A stretch of 64,000 nucleotides of DNA from Pseudopyrenochaeta lycopersici (taxonomy: Eukaryota; Ascomycota; Dothideomycetes; Pleosporales; Pseudopyrenochaetaceae), in assembly GCA_003313425.1 (NCBI GenBank), contig NHZP01000038.1, positions 113,501 to 177,500 of the forward strand. Reading direction: 5' to 3'. Shown one piece after another: positions 1-10,884 of the stretch. Below the pieces are notes generated by a model, which was not told the origin of the DNA, did not search any database, and saw only the letters and a list, made by a program, of their open reading frames with translations. Numbering within the stretch: position 1 is the first letter of the stretch; each line of letters begins with the position of its first letter. The position numbers and the translations under genes were made by a program.

Positions 1-1227
1 AGCATAGGAGCTTATTAGCGTAAATTTAGGGTACTCTACGTCTTTAATAATAAAGTTTTCTAAAGTAACTAGTTCTAAATCCTCTATAGCCTTATTCTTA
101 TTCTTCTTTTAGCGTTAATAGGCCCTTTCCCTAAGTTAATTATAAGCTGCTTATGTTTTAGCTAACGCGTTATCTTTCTAATAGGCTTAAAATTTAGGCT
201 ACTAGCTAGAGAACCCTTTATTATAAGAGCTGTCTGCTATTAAGCTAAATAAAAAAGGTTAGATAGAAGTAAGAGTAGATATAGAGGTAAAAGTAAAAGC
301 TAAAGTAAAACTAGAGGGAATCCTTAAGCTTTAGTAAGCAGACTTAAGATTTAACTATTAGTTAAGTAGTATTATTAGTTAGGTAAGGTTACTAAGACTA
401 AGAGAAATACTTAGGAGTATTATATATAGGCTAAGTTTAGAGAATTACCTAATTAGGAAGTTTTAGAGGGTAAATGCGTGCTTAAGGCAGCACGTGCGCG
501 TAATTAAAACATACGCATAGACTGTAGTATATAAAAGTAGGAATAATCCCTAGAGTATTCCTATTTAAGGAAGAGAATAATAGGACGTGTCTTATTAATA
601 ATAATCCTAGCGTTTAGGTAGCGTAAAGCGTAGGTACTAAGGTGCGAAATAGGTTACTAGTAAGGAAACCTAGCAAATTCTAGGCTATTCTAAAGCTTAA
701 CTAAGGGGGAATAGCTTATAAAATTTTAGCTAAACTAGTAGCAGAGGATAGCACTGTAAATTAACTATTGTGCGAGGGCTATTCTAAAGCTTAACTAAGG
801 GGGGATAGGATCTAGTCCTAGTACGTTAGTACTACCTTACTGTTAAACTTACCTAAGAGGTAACAGCTTAAGCAACTATATGTTAACTACAGAGAGGAGC
901 CAAAGCGCTGTATGATCTGCTATTATGTAAGGCAGTTAACACGCACAGTTAGGACGGTCTTAGTTAAAGAGACTCAATTTAAAAGGAAATGGACAAAATA
1001 GCAGATACCTCTCACCTTTGGGGGAGAGGTGCTGCCTATATACATAAGCTAGAGCAGGCTAGTCCCGATCCAGTTACCTAGCTTGGTGAAAGGTAAGAGG
1101 TAACAGTTACCTTTCACCTGCGTCTAGTAACTTGGCAGGATCGTTACCTTTCACCTGCGTCTAGTAACTTAGAAGGATTGAACCCTTTCACCTGCGTCTA
1201 GTAACCTGAAAGGATTGAACCCTAACA
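1..1227 (-). mobile_element. Truncated, decayed Ty3/gypsy element copy (gag 5' part, leader and LTR)
   Basis: This stretch aligns base for base, without gaps, to 36181-37407 of the complete element (constant offset 36180). It covers the 5' part of gag on the minus strand, the untranslated leader and the 5' LTR; the rest lies outside the window. Differences are almost all transitions, mostly A or T here against G or C in the other copy, which is the signature of RIP. By eye, some 60-base blocks of the interior differ at 8 to 13 positions, while the LTR differs at about 6 of 302. No open reading frame survives. The five bases after the LTR are GGCTA; the partner target-site copy is off the left edge. 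Confidence 0.9.
926..1227 (-). repeat. LTR of the left element copy
   Basis: This 302-bp LTR has the same TG...CA-type ends as the LTRs at 29465 and 37106 and is about 98% identical to them by eye. The terminal dinucleotide of the inner repeat end is slightly altered (CTAACA instead of CTGACA). It contains the same three short direct repeats around the phrase CACCTGCGTCTAGTAAC. Confidence 0.92.
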
Positions 1228-1343
1228 GGCTATTACTAGATTTACTAAGTTAAAAGAACTTAGTTATAAATAGTTTTTATATATTTATTTTTTATTTTTT
1301 ATCTTTAGTTTAGAAGCCCTTACTATTTTAAAAGAGAGAGTTA

Positions 1344-1603
1344 TGTTAGAGTTTAATCTTTCTAAGTTACTAGACGTAGGTAAAAGAGTTTAATCTTTCT
1401 AAGTTACTAGACGCAGGTAAAAGGTAACTATTACCTTTTACCTTTTACCTAGCTAGCTAGATTAGGACTAGCCTAATCTAGCTTATATATTTAGGTAGTA
1501 CCTCTCTCCTGAAGGTAAGAGGTATCTGCTATTTTGTCTACTTCTTTTAAATAGAGTTACTCTTAACCAGACCGTCCCAACTGTGCGTATTGACTGCCTC
1601 ACA
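1344..1603 (+). repeat. Decayed solo LTR in inverted orientation
   Basis: This is the reverse complement of the same LTR, from TGTTAG to CCTCACA. It is shortened to about 260 bp, apparently because one of the internal direct repeats is missing, and is heavily transition-mutated. No internal element sequence follows on either side, so it is a solo LTR. The flanking pentamers (AGTTA and GCTAC) do not match, so either the target duplication has decayed or the LTR is truncated. Confidence 0.85.
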
Positions 1604-1619
1604 GCTACATAGCGTCCTT

Positions 1620-2716
1620 TCTCCTCGACAGGCTTTGAGCAACCCTTCTATATCCTGAGCGAGGTCCGCACACCTCACAGAATCTTCCTGAAAATCGTTA
1701 TTGGCTGTAGTTTTGTTATCATGATACTCTATGTGCTAGTTAACGTCGCATACTTTTGTGTCATCTCCGAATAGGTGTATTTCCAGCATCCCACCTCCGC
1801 GGCTGCCGACATTGCTGGAACATTCTTCTACATCCTTCTCGACTCCAAGTTTGGCCCGGACAAAGCAAAGCGAACCATAGCAGGTCTTACTGCATTTTCT
1901 ATCTTTGGCAATATTCATGTCATGACCTGTACCACGGCAAGAGTGAAACAGAAAATAGCCAAAGAAGGGATCCTGTCATTCTCACTGGTCGTTGCCTCCG
2001 GCTCAACTACGCCGTATGCAAGATGGTGCTCTCGATCCCGCTATAGGAACCGCAATGCAGATGCATTGGAGGTTGAAGGGGTAGATATTCACGAGCCCCA
2101 GAAACAAAGCCCTATCGCCAATCTCGGGCTCTACTGGGCGTCTTCTCCCTTCCTGATTGCCATCACCGCTTAGCTTGAGCAACCCTTGCAAATGTATGGC
2201 TTCTTCATAACACTCTATTCATACACGAATACCTGCGTTGTCGGAACCCTTGTCTCCGCTGGCTTGATGTACTTTAAAATTGACGCTTGAATTGGGCGTC
2301 ATGACGACCTTGATTAAAATCCAAAGTCAGGACGTCGCTATTGGAATCACAAGGTTCGTTGGCTGCCGTGGCTAAATCCCCTACCTCAAATCATATTTTC
2401 TTAGCATCGACTTTCTTCTTGTTCGTGGCATTTGGGCCAGCCAAAAGACAATTCACCATTTCATTCAAAATACATTCCATATCCGACTTGGTCAGTGCCG
2501 ACGATTGGGAATGTCCAGTTTTGGACTTGGGTGATCTGGTGGTTGGGCCTGCTGGGAGTGGAGGGGCGGAATAAGGAGCAGCTCGTTGTCCATCGCCTGC
2601 CATTTACGGTCCGGGAGGAGGATGGGAAGCATCGCCAAACGGTGGAACTCGTGACACATGAATGGGTTGGGTTTATTCAAGAGCATGATGCGGAAAAACG
2701 AGTGTTTCCTCCGTAG
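1620..2716 (+). pseudogene. Amino-acid permease (APC superfamily) pseudogene, 5' truncated
   Basis: Three reading frames in succession give the second half of a fungal amino-acid transporter of the LAT/methionine-permease type. The segment starting near 1630 reads GFEQPFYILSEVRTP followed by a hydrophobic helix, then stops at TAG (about 1772). The next frame (1775-2173) continues with further transmembrane-like segments, and a last frame (about 2432-2716) reads FWTWVIWWLGLLGVEG and a hydrophilic tail. The 5' half is missing where the LTR debris begins, and at least two stops or frameshifts interrupt the rest. A splice-acceptor-like CAG precedes 1629. The family assignment is fairly sure and the gene is clearly dead. 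Confidence 0.65.
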
Positions 2717-2729
2717 CCTAGTAATGTCG

Positions 2730-3968
2730 TCCAGACGTGACACACCGTCACTCCCTTGTCACAAGGCCGTTTCACAAACTTCCCTCCCGTACAACATAAG
2801 TACAATTAGCGCGAGAGGGGACCGGTGTGAAACCAAAAGAAAATGAGGGTGGTTCTGATTGGTCGATAAATCAAGTAAGGGATGACCCGACTATCACATT
2901 TATCACCTTGGTTACTTGTGGCGTCGTTCTTTCGTCTTAGTGGTCGGCAACCAGCCATGATTAATCTGTATCAAAATAAGCGTTCTTGTTTCTAAGAATC
3001 TCCTTGAAAGCCGGTGCGTGAGCCAGTATACTGCGGTATACTGAGAAACGATCCCTGATAGAGCAGAAGGATTGTGGTTCAGAATGCAAAACTACAAGTT
3101 CAGCTTATAAAAGAGTTTTGCAGCTGGTGCCGCAGTAGCTTGGTGAATGCCCCGAATCGCGCAATTCACTCACGTGGGGCTGTAAAAACAGCTTGTATTA
3201 GCCAGTCAATGATCCATTAGTTTCAGTGTTCAAGCCAACTTCTTGTCCATCAAGTTTACCTGCTCAACCATCCGTCACTTAGCATTACATCCAGGATTGT
3301 TTTGCAAAAGTTCGATTGTGAAGTGTAGCTTGGATACTTGGCCCTTCGAGACGCCTTTCTTCCACAATTATATAGATAGTGCAGCGCAGAGCTTCTTTAC
3401 CGTCATTTTTAGCATAGATTACTGGCTACCTATCCTGCACCATTAGCTGGAGAGATTAGTAGTTGGAGACACCTTTCCTTGCACAAATTATCACATCAAC
3501 GATTAGGCCTGCCTTTATCGCCGCTGGATTATGCTTCTATCTCAAATATTCCGTATGCATTTGGCAAGGAGAACTCTAGAATAAATACTCATCTGTATCC
3601 CTTCACTATATATTGGTTTGCTTTTTGGTAAGCCTACAGACTTGTCTCAGCCCATCGGTCAACGTATATCATTTCCTGATCTAGTTGCCCTTATTCACAT
3701 GGGTGTTGGCGGTGGTACAGTAGCTCTCACTACGTACGTCATCCACGTCAATTGATATAGTGAATCCCCTGCCAATTAGTTTTCAAGCGACTCCGGAGAG
3801 CATTTATCACGTAGTCTCAGTCGCGGCAGCGTGCCCGACTACATGCTCTTGTCCACCGTTATCAAAGCTAACAAGTCAGTATGTAGGGCATTGTTTTCGA
3901 GTATTCGCACTACTACATGTAGAATCTACCACTTCGAAAATTCATTGAAGTAGATTTTGCAAAGTCTA
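2730..3968. other. Intergenic DNA without a recognisable gene
   Basis: No coding segment longer than about 70 codons has recognisable similarity. This is the 3' flank of the permease pseudogene and the downstream region of the minus-strand regulator that ends at 3969. Nothing else was seen. Confidence 0.6.
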
Positions 3969-6169
3969 CTATGAAGTAAAGAAGTCTGCCATGAAAGGCG
4001 CATCGATCCACTCCGTTGCGAAGCCAAACGACAAGTCCTCAAGGTCCTCCTGCCTCAACTGAAACTCGTCGGAATCGGTGACTGGATCTAACTCTCGTGT
4101 CCAAAGCCTGCCCATACACTGAAAGCTCTTTATACAATCTGCGAAAAAGTCAATATCATCGTTGATGTGCGGTGTGCGATAGTCTGGTATAACACGCAAA
4201 GTCAGTAATCTATCCTGCTGATCGTGTTGACGAAATTTACACCCAATGCTTACTTGCTACGACGGTTTGGTAGTTCTCGACCAAGTGATCGCACACCGCC
4301 AGGATGTCAATTGTCTTTCTTACGGAGCTCTTGTCCCAAGTTGTGCCTTCAGTTGTCGAAAATCGTGCAAGAGCCAAGAAATTATAGGCCATTGCGCACA
4401 TATAAGGAAAGGTGAAGCCGACATAGGTCGGGGGAGTGATGGAAGCGAATGCTTCAAACCATGACTTGATCGACTGCACGCATGCGGTGAATCGCTCGAC
4501 TTGCTCAATGTTGAGATTTGCGAATGAACCCGATGGCCTGGAGAGGAACGCTTCGTTGAATATGAGGCATGTACAATGGAATTGCCCCAATATCACATCT
4601 GTAGCGTGTAAGTTATATTTTTGGACATCATTCAACATTGTATTGAGTATGCGCTTACCGCTATCTGCCAGCTCTGGAGGTATCCCATTTCGAATAGCAT
4701 TTAGGTGAACTATGATTGAATCGAAGAAGCAAGCAGGCAGCTCAGATATCTCGGAAGCATATCGACTGTTGCCAAATGGCCATGTGCAGTTTGCGAGATT
4801 GAGCTGGTTTATCAACAGCTGCAGCTTCACCTGAACTACCAACACCGTATCCTCAGCGCATTCCGGGCGCTCGGAGACGCAGGCTAACGACTCCTCCATC
4901 GATGATGTCCATTTGAGTGCATCAATGCGTTTGAGAGTCACAGCAAGACTGGGCGATGATTAGACAAGCGCCATCAGCGGAGGCCGGAACCTACGTCGAT
5001 GAAAGAAGGAAGCATGCAAGTACAGCCCTCCGCTCTTCCATAGTCTTCTCTTTGCGAGAAGGTGTTGTTGGCCGCGCTTCGTTCGGCCTGCCTTCGGTCG
5101 CTGGCTTGAACGTGTTGTATCCTCTTGCATTTTGCGTCGTTCGGTTGAGACCTAAGTCGAACACCATGGATGTAGACAGTTGCATGAAGTCAGAGAGAAA
5201 GGCCATGTATCGGATCTGGTAGTGTGCCCTGCCGCTACTTGTTATTATAATCTGCAAATGCTCAGAGTGGGACTGACCAGGCAATAAACACCAAAAGGCC
5301 GAGGAGGAAATCCATATTCTTCTGGCTCTTGTAGACGACCTCGCGCGCTACAATCTGCTTGATGCTATCCCCCAGCGACAGTTGGTGTGACGTGGAGGTG
5401 CAAGCAACACACATGATGCATAACCATAAGAATGGTTTCTCTTTTTTCAGTTGCTGGGAGGAAACACCTGGTAAAAGTCGAAAAGCAGGGAAGAATCGGT
5501 GCATATGGGTCCGGAAAATGGTAAGATACTCCTCCGCCTGGGAGGAGGATGGTTCTCCAAGACATGATATCAGGCTGTTTGGAACCGATTGAGCAAACAG
5601 AAAATTTTGAGCAGGCGTTTGGGCTTCCCTGGGGGCGATGAGTGATGCCGTAGCACTGTTTTGCTGTGGTGGAGATTGCGTTTCGTTCAGGCGACTATTT
5701 TGTTGGTTTTGCAGCAGTGAGACAAGTTGGTCGAGCTTCTCCTCCAACGGACCTGCTCGTGGCGTGATTGGGCTCTCGGTGTCGCGCGGGGCTTCCCATG
5801 CAAACACACAGCGCTTGTTAAGGCGGTTACATCTATTAGACAAGAGTCAGCTGGACTGGAATGCATTGGCAAGAAGAAGCAGGATGCGTACCGTTCGCAA
5901 CTTTCTCCCTCGTGCCGTACTACGCATTTACTTTTGGCCTTCCAGCAAGTCGCGCAGGATCGCCTAGGCGTGGGCATGGTGGGCAGGGGCTGGTGTGCTG
6001 GGAGAGGGAAGGAAAAGCGCGAGCGGACTTGCGGGGCGGCAATCGGGCAACGGGAGCGGGAGCGGGAGTGGGAGCGGGGCTCGAGCGGAGATGGAGCCAA
6101 GAACGCCGATGCGTGCCCGTCTCCTTGCGATTGTCTATTTTCTCCTCGCGCAGTGAGGCTGTCAGACAT
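3969..6169 (-). CDS. Zn2Cys6 transcription factor with fungal_trans domain
   Basis: Five exons are proposed on the minus strand: 6169-5892, 5832-5278, 5228-4995, 4948-4254 and 4183-3969. The introns of 59, 49, 46 and 70 bp have GT-AG ends; the last has a CTGAC branch site. The DNA-binding cluster is split by intron 1: CATCWKAKSKC in exon 1 and, across the splice, CERCNRLNKRC. A short coiled-coil-like LEEKLDQLVSLLQNQQN follows. The middle-homology (PF04082) region starts around EEYLTIFRTHMHRFFPAF and runs through AHYQIRYMAFLSDFMQLS. The start at 6169 gives a Ser/Arg-rich leader; ATG 5977, just before PTPRRSC, is an alternative. The gene is divergent from the MFS gene and is a likely pathway or resistance regulator of the cluster. 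Confidence 0.85.
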
Positions 6170-6425
6170 GGTACTCGCCTGCTGCGCAAACTAGCGCTGT
6201 CGATAGTTCAAAATTCCAATGTTCAATGCCTACGCACGGTGAAAGCCCAGCTCTGTTCACCTGGAGATCAACGGCGTGGCGTTCTTCCCGGTCGGGAGCG
6301 GAAAACGGCGCCGCGAACGGAGCTCCTTATAAACATCCAAGGTCCTTTGTTTACTATTGCCCCCAGTCTCCTTCTCAACCCAATACTTCGCCAGTCATCT
6401 TGAAAGCCGTCGCCGCGCATCCAAA
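6170..6425. promoter_or_regulatory. Divergent promoter between regulator and MFS transporter
   Basis: These 256 bp separate the start codons of the minus-strand Zn2Cys6 gene and the plus-strand MFS gene, so they must hold both promoters. A CGGTCGGG sequence near 6289-6296 is a possible zinc-cluster half-site. No TATA box is obvious. The span assumes the distal regulator start at 6169. Confidence 0.5.
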
Positions 6426-8027
6426 ATGTCTGGCTCCAGTGTGGAGGAATACGAAATGGCGCCTCGGGGATCGACCGCATCTCGCCCAGCCCAAAACGAC
6501 GAGGAGATCATTCTTCCCAAGACCGAGGACGACAATATCGTCTGGTGGGACGGGGACAATGACCCCTCTAATCCGTACAACTGGCCTGCGTGGGTCATCA
6601 ACGTCAATTGTGGGTTGCTCACATGCTTGAACTTCATCACACCATTGGCTTCCTGTAGGTGTAGCTCGCATGCTTGATGATAGAGGATTAACACGAGGGT
6701 AGCGATGGTCGCGCCGGGCATTCCACAGATCATGCAAGAGTTTGGCAATACGAGCCTGGAGCTTTCGGCCTTTGTGCTGTCTATCTACGTTTTAGGTGTA
6801 AGTTCGCTCGAATGACAATCTCGCTTGGCTCGCTTGCTCATTCTTCGAATTTAGTTCGCTATTGGCCCCCTCATCTTCGCTCCCATGTCTGAGATATACG
6901 GCCGAGCAATCACATACCACATCTGTAATGTCGGCTGGCTTGCGTTCATCGTTGGCTGCGCTCTGGCTCCCTCCCTCGGCTCGCTCATCGCTTTCCGTTT
7001 TCTGTCCGGGGCATTTGGTTCCTGCTCTATAACTAATGGAGGCGGCTCCATCGCGGATATGATATCACAAGAGAAACGCGGCGCCTACATGGGTCTTTTT
7101 AGTGTCGGGCCTCTCTTAGGCCCTGTGATCGGCCCCGTGGCCGGAGGATTTCTCTCTGCAGCCAAGGGGTGGCGTTGGATCTTCTGGCTTCTCACAATTG
7201 TTGGTGGTGCCTTGACCATTGCTATGCTCATTTTCATGCGCGAGACCTACGCTCCTCTCCTCCTGGAGCGCAAGGCTTCCGCTCGACGCAAGGCGACGGG
7301 CGATGACAATTTTCGGTCGAAGCTGGACTCTGGCCTGAGTTCCACCGAAGTCTTCAAACGAGCCATCATGCGCCCGATGAAGCTTCTTGTCTTATCTCCC
7401 ATCAGCTTCGTATGCGCGTTGTACATGGCCATTGTCTACGGCTACCTATACCTGATGTTCTCCACCATCACGCAGGTTTTCCAAGAGAACTACGGCTTTC
7501 CTACCAATCTCGTGGGTTTGGTGTTCTTGGGATTGGGGCTTGGTTCCATCATCGGCATCGGTTTGGTGGGCTCCACTTCTGATCGACACGTCAAGGAGCG
7601 CATTAAGATTAATGGCGAGGCAAAGCCCGAGGATAGGCTTCAGCTCGTTCCTATTGGAGGCTTCCTCCTCCCCATCGGCCTCTTCATCTACGGCTGGACG
7701 GTGCAGTATCGCGTGCATTGGATCGTTCCTGTTATAGGAATGGTCATTGTTGGCACTGGCAACATGATTATCTTCATGGCGCTTATCCTGTACATCGTCG
7801 ATGCCTTCGCACTCTATTCGGCAAGCGCACTGGCTGCGAACTCGTTCATCAGATCAATTGCAGGCGCTGTACTACCACTTGCTGGCCTGAAGATGTTCGT
7901 CACTCTGGGCATTGGCTGGGGCAACAGCCTGTTAGGTTTCATTGCCGTTGCGATGATTCCTGTTCCTTTCCTCCTCTCTCGCTATGGTGAGATCTTGCGC
8001 ACCAAGTACGAGGTCAAGAACCTTTAA
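6426..8027 (+). CDS. MFS multidrug-type transporter (DHA1-like)
   Basis: Three exons, 6426-6654, 6703-6797 and 6855-8027, give 498 residues; introns are 48 and 57 bp. The start ATG has a good fungal context (CCAAAATG). The cytoplasmic N-terminus carries WWDGDNDPSNPYNWP, typical of this MFS group. It is followed by PGIPQIM, then IGPLIFAPMSEIYGR (the loop 2-3 motif A) and LGPVIGPVAGGF (motif C of antiporter-type drug transporters). Twelve membrane segments are expected and the length is normal. The protein would sit in the plasma membrane and probably exports the cluster product or gives self-protection. The substrate cannot be inferred. Confidence 0.9.
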
Positions 8028-8382
8028 TGTTGTACTACATCACAAGGCGGTCATTTTCACTGCTTTTCATGTTTCTTTCCGTCGCTGACGTTAGTGTATT
8101 ATATTCTACAGTAGCGTAAGTCGGTGGCGTGCATGATAAGCTTGTCTTAACCGGCCCGACCCGGTGCAAAATTTGCCTTGGTCAGCGCAGAAAGCTTGTT
8201 TCAACAGCACTCAGCATGTAATGAGTACCTTTCATAGATCATGTTTCTACTTAGACTCCAGAAGCAAGCGAGCGAGCGGTCGATTTGGAGAAAGCGCTCA
8301 TTTTCTAAGGAATGACACATCTAGATGGCCTACTATGGGAAAAAGACGCAAGAGAATCCAAGTCTAATACCAACTGCAGCGC
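8028..8382. other. Convergent 3' intergenic region (MFS / AflR-like regulator)
   Basis: This holds the 3' ends of two convergent genes. A CGGCCCGA element lies at 8152-8159 next to a second GACCCGG. It resembles CGGYCCSG sequences seen in other cluster intergenic regions, but it is in a 3' region here, which argues against a promoter role. Confidence 0.4.
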
Positions 8383-9777
8383 TCAACATTCGTCCATCAT
8401 GCACTCACGACCAGAACTTTCAAGTTTGCGTAGTACGGCTGCTTCAATAGCGTGCATCGATTCAACCCCCACCAGTGCCGCATCCATCATCGAGCTGGCC
8501 GTCTTGGCCGCTCGCCCGTTCCCCTCACTTTCCCCACCCACCCTATTCCGGCTACCCAAATCCGACTTTTCCAACTTGAGTGACTGTACCGAGTGATGAA
8601 GGCCCCGTAACATGAGATGAATCAGATTGAGCGTCACTTGCACGTTCAGCTCAGGTTGCGACGCCAGGCTGAAGTTACCCAGACTGAGCGCAGGAGTGAG
8701 GACGTTTGCATCAGCCAAGTCGCGGCACTGCCGCTCTGGCGAGAGGACAATGGGCTCGAACATGTGTAGGACGTACATGTAGCAGGTAAGCGCATGGAGA
8801 ATGACGAGGCCGTCGTCACCGCCTAGCGCCGTTAAACCGTTGCGCGAGGCAGATCCACGGCGGTGCGTAGCAACGTCGGTGAGGATTTTGGTCAGCGTGC
8901 GCACCGCACGGAGGACTTCTGCGAGCCCGCCAGAAGACTTATACGATGTTGATATGCTTTGTAGCTTGAGTTGGAGATTGAGCAATTGCTTCACTGTGCT
9001 CGGCTCGCTTGGACTGGGTTCAGTCACTGTTTTGGGAGACTTGCATAGGTCCATCATGGATGATGTCACATCCATTGCTGTCGCGGTACCTCCGAGGACC
9101 TGGCTATGGTTAAGTGTATTCCCCGGGGGTTCCCTGTCGTCGGAAAGCAGGTTTACAATGTCAAAGGGATCGCCGTCGATGTTCGGGCTCGGTAGATCGA
9201 GCATAGAATCAAGGCTCGGCGATGGATAAGTCGCGTCTGCTGATCTGGCAATGGCTTCCAAGGAGCTGCGAGATAGTAGAGCGTGGTCGCTACCTCCATA
9301 TCCCAAACTTCTGCCCTTCCATGGTATGCTGGTTCCGTCGTTGAGATGCCCAATGGTGAACTTGGTCAAGTCATGCGATGTCTGGAAGTCGACATCCGAA
9401 GATGGATTGATATGCCATTCCGAGCTCAGCGAGGCGAAGTCATCGTCCGAGAGCAATGAAATCGTCAAATTGTCGTTCGAGGCATCGTCCAGCGTGCCCA
9501 GTGTCGCCCCTTTGCCGGAGGTCCCCGTTCTATTCTCGGAATTGCGACGGGTTCCAATTCTGCCGTCCTCGGCATAGGTTCTTCTCATGATTGCAGACTT
9601 GGGACGTCCCAGTGGAGACTTTGCGCTGTATACGCACGGTATTCCCAGTCTCTGGCAGCGATCACAGGTCCCTGGTTCAACATTGGATTGCGTACATCGA
9701 CTCTTGAGCTCATGACATCTGTTGCAAGCAGCTCGCTGCTTGGAAGGCTTGGGGAGCTGTGCTAAGGCAAGTGACAT
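8383..9777 (-). CDS. AflR-like Zn2Cys6 cluster regulator
   Basis: A single exon encodes 464 residues. The N-terminal zinc cluster is CNRCHELKSRC followed by CDRCQRLGIPC, then VYSAKSPLGRPK, the basic linker pattern of AflR-type activators. The middle is Ser/Asp-rich and low in complexity. The C-terminal 200 residues (from about QLLNLQLKLQSISTSYKSSG) match the general layout of the AflR C-terminal domain, with a helical stretch LNLIHLMLRGLHHSVQSL. There is no fungal_trans domain, which separates it from the regulator at 3969-6169. Such proteins usually activate the PKS cluster in which they lie; that role is inferred from family and position. Confidence 0.88.
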   Translation of the reverse strand: MSLALAQLPKPSKQRAACNRCHELKSRCTQSNVEPGTCDRCQRLGIPCVYSAKSPLGRPKSAIMRRTYAEDGRIGTRRNSENRTGTSGKGATLGTLDDASNDNLTISLLSDDDFASLSSEWHINPSSDVDFQTSHDLTKFTIGHLNDGTSIPWKGRSLGYGGSDHALLSRSSLEAIARSADATYPSPSLDSMLDLPSPNIDGDPFDIVNLLSDDREPPGNTLNHSQVLGGTATAMDVTSSMMDLCKSPKTVTEPSPSEPSTVKQLLNLQLKLQSISTSYKSSGGLAEVLRAVRTLTKILTDVATHRRGSASRNGLTALGGDDGLVILHALTCYMYVLHMFEPIVLSPERQCRDLADANVLTPALSLGNFSLASQPELNVQVTLNLIHLMLRGLHHSVQSLKLEKSDLGSRNRVGGESEGNGRAAKTASSMMDAALVGVESMHAIEAAVLRKLESSGRECMMDEC

Positions 9778-10884
9778 TGCTCATGGTCTGGATTCGTTCG
9801 CACAGAATTTAGTGTGTGAGACCGTAACAATCTGGCTATGAGGGGTTTGATGCTCGAGAAGATACATTAGGGCCGCTTGCTCGGCACTGTAATCCGCACC
9901 GCTAGGGCCGACGTGACAACTCGCAGGCCTTACGGCAACGCTGCATACTGGATGCGGCATTTACACCAATAGCAAGAAATTTAGCATAGTATGAGCTCAA
10001 GAGGGCGGATCACATAAACATTCTGCTCGGTTGTTTCTCCAGAAGAAATGATCGGTGCATGAAGACACACAGCCGGAGCAAGTGTACGCGTCTGGCTCAT
10101 GCTTCGACATGAACGCGTTGTAGTCAAGATAAGGCGGCAGTACGAGTTGCCAATGACAGAATACCCTGTTAGGGGACCATTACCCCTCGTGGAGGGTTGC
10201 ACATAATCTGTGTAGTACATGTAAAGCTTACGTGAAGATCTATCCACTTCTCAGGCTTGGAGCAAATTACCCGTTCGCGCAGGTGTACGGAATTCCATGT
10301 CTGGTATGCTGCATAGCATCAGCCTCGAGAGAACTGTGCACAAAGGCGTGAGGCAGATTATTCGTTCCCACGTGTCGAGTGTGAGCTGACAAGCCGGTAA
10401 ACCGAGCTCGGCGAGGTGTGCCATAGCTGCCGTGGGGGTCTGTGTCTGTTATGTTTCAATGAATAAGCACAACTCTCGCATGGACAATCCTAATGCAGAT
10501 AGTGATTTTCTCAACACTGTTGAGACTTCCAGTCATCGGTGAGCTAATAACTATAAACCAAAGCGTTCTCAAGTGACGCCATCCTTGACACTTTACTCGT
10601 CCGAGCAGTTGGGCCTGCAACCATGTACTTTTATTTTTTTGCACACAAACACCTGGAATTAGAATCTTTGAAGAGACAGAACAGGGTTACGACCCATCGG
10701 TGTGATCATTCACGCATTTACCAAAGGACTCAGTCATAAGTCAATGGTATTTCTGACTAGTTGATCCTGCATCTTAAACTGCCCCAAGGACCAAATAATC
10801 GTAGCCTATCATAAGATGCGCTGGCTGCGATATGAATCTTCCCCTGTCACCTGCACCCGTCACCCGTCAGCAATGTGCTTACTG
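9778..10884. other. Intergenic region upstream of the AflR-like regulator
   Basis: About 1.1 kb contain only short open frames without recognisable similarity. The right part of the region would contain the promoter of the regulator, whose gene reads leftward from 9777. Its other end is the 3' end of the EthD gene. Nothing else was seen. Confidence 0.5.

Noticed and set aside
5687..6403. Long plus-strand frames opposite the first regulator
   Set aside because: They are mirror frames of a GC-rich, repetitive exon and lack any domain; the zinc cluster is on the minus strand.
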